Made by a program: the position numbers and the translations under genes. Source: a bacterium (lineage in GTDB: Bacteria; 4484-113). From it: a stretch of DNA of 39,128 bases. Positions 35,586 through 39,128 of this stretch are shown one piece after another. The stretch spans positions 1 to 39,128 of the forward strand of contig JAOZQG010000009.1 of the NCBI GenBank assembly GCA_029932365.1, written 5' to 3'. The notes under the pieces are model-generated. The model searched no databases and had not been told where the DNA came from. It saw only the letters and a program-made list of their open reading frames with translations. Numbering within the stretch: the first letter of the stretch is position 1; each line of letters begins with the position of its first letter.

Positions 35586-37351
35586 AGTACCTCCGATGGA
35601 TATGGCATTTCTGGCGCCCGCATCGTACGTGGCTTGTCTTGCTGGTGTTTCTCACTTTGCTTTCCAGCGCGGTCACCATCGGCTATCCGCTCGTTTTCCG
35701 GTATCTCATTGACGCTCTGAATAAGTCACTGAGTGCCGAAGTCCCGGAAATGGCCGGCACTACAACCTGGAGCCTCGTCGGCATTATTGCTGCCATAGGC
35801 CTGGCCCGTTCGCTCGCGTACCTGTATCCCGGCTTTCGCGCCATGCTAAACGCGAAGCTGGAAATGGACATCCGGCAGCACTACTTCTCGGCCATTATTG
35901 AAAAGGGATATCGCTTCTTCCAGAAATTCCGCACCGGCGACTTGGTAACTCGGCTAACCGACGACATTGGCGGCTTCCCCAAGATTGCGTGGTTTTCCTG
36001 CTCCGGCATCTTCCGCGCAATCGAATCCAGCAGCAAATTCATTTTCTGCATGTCCTTCATGCTCTGGATGAACTGGCAGCTGGCGCTTCTCAGCATCGCC
36101 CCGCTGCCGGTGATGCTTTATATCTTCTACCACGTGCGGACGGCCCTGGGCCAGCGCGCAGCCGACCGTCAGAAAATCATCTCAAAGACCAATGAATCGC
36201 TGGAAGCGGCGTTCAGCGGCGTTCGCATTCTGAAGGCCTTTCGCGGCGAAAACAATCAATCACAGGAGTTCCGCGGCATTCTGGACAAGCGCATCGGTGT
36301 TGAACTCAGCGTTATCCGCCTGTGGATGGGAGTCTGGAATCTCTACTGGGGCATTGAGTTCGTCGGCCAGATAATCGTTGTAATCGCCGGCGGAATAATG
36401 GTTATTCGGGGAACGCTTACGCTGGGCGAATTCTACGCGTTCTATGTGTATCTTTCATTGCTTCTGCAGCCGCTGATGGACATACCGCATCTGTTCGTCA
36501 CCAGCCGCCAGGCTTTCGCGAGCATTGACCGCGAGATAGAGATTGCTGAAACTCCCGGAGGCACAGAGGGCGTGTATACGGGGACAGCGCCTGTCGGCTT
36601 ACTCGACTCTGTCAGCCTTGACGGTGTGAGTTTTCGCTATGAGGAAGGCTTGCCAGCGTCACTGGATAATATATCCCTAACGCTACGCAAGGGCGAACGC
36701 GCAGCCGTCGTAGGGGCGGTTGGCAGCGGCAAATCCACTCTAATTAAGCTTGTTGCAGGACATCTGCCGCCGAGCCAGGGCCAAGTTGTGGTTAACAGGA
36801 AGCCGCTGCAAAGCTATAAGATTGACGATTATAGAAACCGTGTCGGCTATATCCCGCAAGAAGCTACGCTGTTTTCAGAAAGCGTGAAGGAAAACGTACG
36901 CTTTGGGCGTGAGATTTCCGACAGGGATATCGAGGAATCCCTCGAATACGCTCAGGTGAAAAGGGAAATGGAAGCCCTTCCGGAAGGTCTCAACCAGGTT
37001 TTGGGCCAAAAAGGACTGACCGTTTCCGGCGGTCAGAAGCAGCGTCTGGCTATTGCGCGCGCGCTCGCAGGGCACCCCGATCTGTTGCTGATGGACGATT
37101 GCACGGCAAGTCTGGACGCTGAAAACGAACGCGCGTTTTGGGCTATTCTTGCGGAGCGCTTCCCCGATGCTGCCTGCCTGATCGTTAGCCACCGGCTGGC
37201 GACGGCCAGGCAGGCCGATACGGTATACGTGCTGGCGGGAGGGCGCATTGTGGGAAAGGGAACGCATGCCGAACTGCTGGCAACTTGCGAGGAGTACAGG
37301 AGCTTCCTTACCCGTGAAGAACTGAAGGCGGCCTTGGCAACTGCGCGGTAA
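35582..37351 (+). CDS. ABC exporter half-transporter (permease-ATPase), subunit 2
   Basis: Walker A GAVGSGKST, signature VSGGQKQR, Walker B-like LLLMDDCTASLD. ATGA-type overlap with the upstream subunit. Confidence 0.94.
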   Translation: MKYLRWIWHFWRPHRTWLVLLVFLTLLSSAVTIGYPLVFRYLIDALNKSLSAEVPEMAGTTTWSLVGIIAAIGLARSLAYLYPGFRAMLNAKLEMDIRQHYFSAIIEKGYRFFQKFRTGDLVTRLTDDIGGFPKIAWFSCSGIFRAIESSSKFIFCMSFMLWMNWQLALLSIAPLPVMLYIFYHVRTALGQRAADRQKIISKTNESLEAAFSGVRILKAFRGENNQSQEFRGILDKRIGVELSVIRLWMGVWNLYWGIEFVGQIIVVIAGGIMVIRGTLTLGEFYAFYVYLSLLLQPLMDIPHLFVTSRQAFASIDREIEIAETPGGTEGVYTGTAPVGLLDSVSLDGVSFRYEEGLPASLDNISLTLRKGERAAVVGAVGSGKSTLIKLVAGHLPPSQGQVVVNRKPLQSYKIDDYRNRVGYIPQEATLFSESVKENVRFGREISDRDIEESLEYAQVKREMEALPEGLNQVLGQKGLTVSGGQKQRLAIARALAGHPDLLLMDDCTASLDAENERAFWAILAERFPDAACLIVSHRLATARQADTVYVLAGGRIVGKGTHAELLATCEEYRSFLTREELKAALATAR

Positions 37352-37354
37352 AGT

Positions 37355-38971
37355 CTACATCCACGCAAGAAACACAAAGGTCATCAACGCTGCGGCCAGC
37401 GTCATAAGAAGCGAAATTACCACCGTAGCGCGTATCACCTTGCCCTCCATCCCGATGCGGTCAATGACCGCTGCAGCATTCTGCAGCTTTGCCGGGCTGA
37501 TAACCGAGGCAAGCCCGCCGCCGATACCGGATACGGCCGCAATTAACAGGGCTATAGCCAGGGTCTTATGCTCGCCGGCAGATGCAAAAACCTGCTGCAC
37601 GGTGTCGAAATGCAGCTTCGTGAGCATAACGATGCTGGACGTTTCGCTACCGCTGATAAAGCCACCCAAGAGCCCCAGGAATGACGCAACTCCAGCGTAA
37701 AGCTCGTGAAACGTATTCGCGGATGCCTTCGCAACCACACGCACCATGTTGTTTCCCTCGCCCGTCGACGCCCACCTTGTTAGTCCGGAAACGGTTATCG
37801 GCGCTTCACCGGAATGGTTAAGCACATAAGCGATGGCGAAGAAAATCGCCGCGGCGAAAGCGGGACGCGGAATCCTCCGAACAGACTTTTTCAAAGAAGC
37901 GCTTATCTGTTGCCGGCTCATTGTGTAGAAGGGCATGGCAATCAGCGTTGCAATCAACACCCAGGTATAAGCCTGCCATGCGACGCGCATCGCAATCGGC
38001 CTTGCCCCGGGAATTACGCTCACCGGCATTGACCATTGCTTGAAGAGCACGTCGTAAAGCCCGATATCCCGATAATTCGTGAGAATGCTGAATACCACGA
38101 GAAGTATCCAGGGAAGAACCGCCAGAGCCAGCGGCATTCGCTTCTCCACCTTACGATCCTCATCCGTTACTTTGGAGCGGTCCAGCGGCCTGCGTCCGCC
38201 AGCTCTCAGGTAGAGCAGCATCACTACCACTACTCCGATGCCGGCAACAACTCCCGTAAGGGTTGGCAGCCCGGCGGCGTTCATACCGATCGCAATAAAG
38301 CCTGCGGTTAGGCCGGTGACGAGCGCGACCAGCCAGCCACGGCGAATCTCAGCCCATCCTCCGACGAGCCAGAGCATGGACATTGCGATTAGCGTCGTAA
38401 TTACCGGCATATACTGGGCGAAAAAAAGCCCGACCTGCGCCGGGCTGTAGGATTGCCCGGTAATCGAGCTCATTACGTCGGCAAATACCACTACGGGCAC
38501 GCCCAGAAGGGCGTACGTGCAGAGCGCGTCGTATCCGATAGCCGGAAGAGCTATGGCGACAAAGGCGGAATAGCCAAGGCTGAGCATTATCGGCGGCAGG
38601 ATGGAAACAGGCGTTGCGCCCAGCGCCGCTAGCAGCGTTCCCACGCCCACATTAATGAGCATTACCTGAACCGAGCGGTTATCGCTGGCCAGCGTTTTCA
38701 TAAACACGACGAGCCGGCGGATTGCGCCCGCCTCCTCCATCACGTTTATCTGAAATATGGAGGTGACCACCATAAGGCTTATGGGAAAACTGGCGATAAT
38801 CCCAGCGATTGAAGCAATTCCGATAACTTCCCAGGAGGTATGGAAGTAGAAGGCTGCCAGCAGTGCTGTGTAAATCCAGCCGATGGCTCCGGCTACGTCT
38901 GCGGTGCGGCGCCCCCAGGTCATCAGCAAAAAGATGACGATTACCGGCGAAATGGCGAGCAGTATATGCAT
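37355..38971 (-). CDS. L-lactate permease (LctP)-family transporter
   Basis: 538 aa polytopic protein: VTSIFQINVMEEAGAIRRLVVFMKTLASDNRSVQVMLINVGVGTLLAALGATPVSILPPIM; GVASFLGLLGGFISGSETSSIVMLTKLHFDTVQQ. Confidence 0.85.
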   Translation of the reverse strand: MHILLAISPVIVIFLLMTWGRRTADVAGAIGWIYTALLAAFYFHTSWEVIGIASIAGIIASFPISLMVVTSIFQINVMEEAGAIRRLVVFMKTLASDNRSVQVMLINVGVGTLLAALGATPVSILPPIMLSLGYSAFVAIALPAIGYDALCTYALLGVPVVVFADVMSSITGQSYSPAQVGLFFAQYMPVITTLIAMSMLWLVGGWAEIRRGWLVALVTGLTAGFIAIGMNAAGLPTLTGVVAGIGVVVVMLLYLRAGGRRPLDRSKVTDEDRKVEKRMPLALAVLPWILLVVFSILTNYRDIGLYDVLFKQWSMPVSVIPGARPIAMRVAWQAYTWVLIATLIAMPFYTMSRQQISASLKKSVRRIPRPAFAAAIFFAIAYVLNHSGEAPITVSGLTRWASTGEGNNMVRVVAKASANTFHELYAGVASFLGLLGGFISGSETSSIVMLTKLHFDTVQQVFASAGEHKTLAIALLIAAVSGIGGGLASVISPAKLQNAAAVIDRIGMEGKVIRATVVISLLMTLAAALMTFVFLAWM

Positions 38972-39057
38972 CGGTTTGCTTGAGGAGCGAACCGCCCGGG
39001 TTTAGGCGTCCCTATCTAGTTTACATTCTTCAGGAAGCGGTGTCCAGAGAAAAAGTC

Positions 39058-39128
39058 CTGGGGCGGATGGATTCGAACCATCGATCGAGGCTCCAAAGGC
39101 CCCTGCCTTACCACTTGGCTACGCCCCA
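39058..39128 (-). tRNA. tRNA-Gln (anticodon UUG)
   Basis: Reverse complement TGGGGCG-TA-GCC-AAGTGGTAA-GGC-A-GGGGC-CTTTGGA-GCCTC-GATC-GATGG-TTCGAAT-CCATC-CGCCCCA-G folds as a cloverleaf. Anticodon TTG, discriminator G, CCA not encoded. Confidence 0.95.

Noticed and set aside
39058-39128. Alternative reading of the tRNA anticodon as TGG (Pro)
   Set aside because: The 7-nt loop CTTTGGA closed by a GGGGC/GCCTC stem places TTG at 34-36, and the T-G-starting acceptor stem with G discriminator fits tRNA-Gln.
1-39128. CRISPR arrays, transposases, phage or toxin-antitoxin modules
   Set aside because: No regularly spaced repeats, no transposase/integrase motifs and no small paired TA-like ORFs seen. 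The window reads as core or stable accessory chromosome.

Overview
The window looks like an ordinary bacterial chromosomal segment: about 30 credible CDS and one complete tRNA. I see no prophage, transposase or CRISPR signal. From left to right it contains: the 3' end of a LysR regulator; a 2-hydroxyacyl-CoA-dehydratase-like / ATPase-activase pair that resembles the double-cubane cluster reductase (DCCP/DCCP-R) system; mtaB; a four-gene 2-oxoacid:ferredoxin oxidoreductase operon (minus); an orphan OppD-type ATPase; a phosphohexomutase divergent from an NDP-sugar pyrophosphorylase and a PfkB-type kinase; a serine cluster (class V aminotransferase, serA, DUF1015); mnmE; an Opp/Dpp transporter with two permeases and two tandem substrate-binding lipoproteins; a glycosyltransferase and an aspartate-dehydrogenase-like protein; two secreted proteins without a clear family, one with two dockerin-like Ca-binding motifs plus PKD-like domains; gltX; uppS; sucCD; a heterodimeric ABC exporter; an L-lactate-permease-like protein; and tRNA-Gln(UUG). 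The best leads are (1) DUF1015, with a ParB/Srx-like DGHHR motif, as a candidate for the missing last step of serine synthesis or a serine kinase; (2) the DCCP-like reductase with a LysR-box-like dyad inside its promoter spacer; (3) the secreted dockerin/PKD lipoprotein and the adjacent novel secreted protein; and (4) paired intergenic palindromes and direct repeats. All family calls come from reading the translated ORFs. No database search was run.
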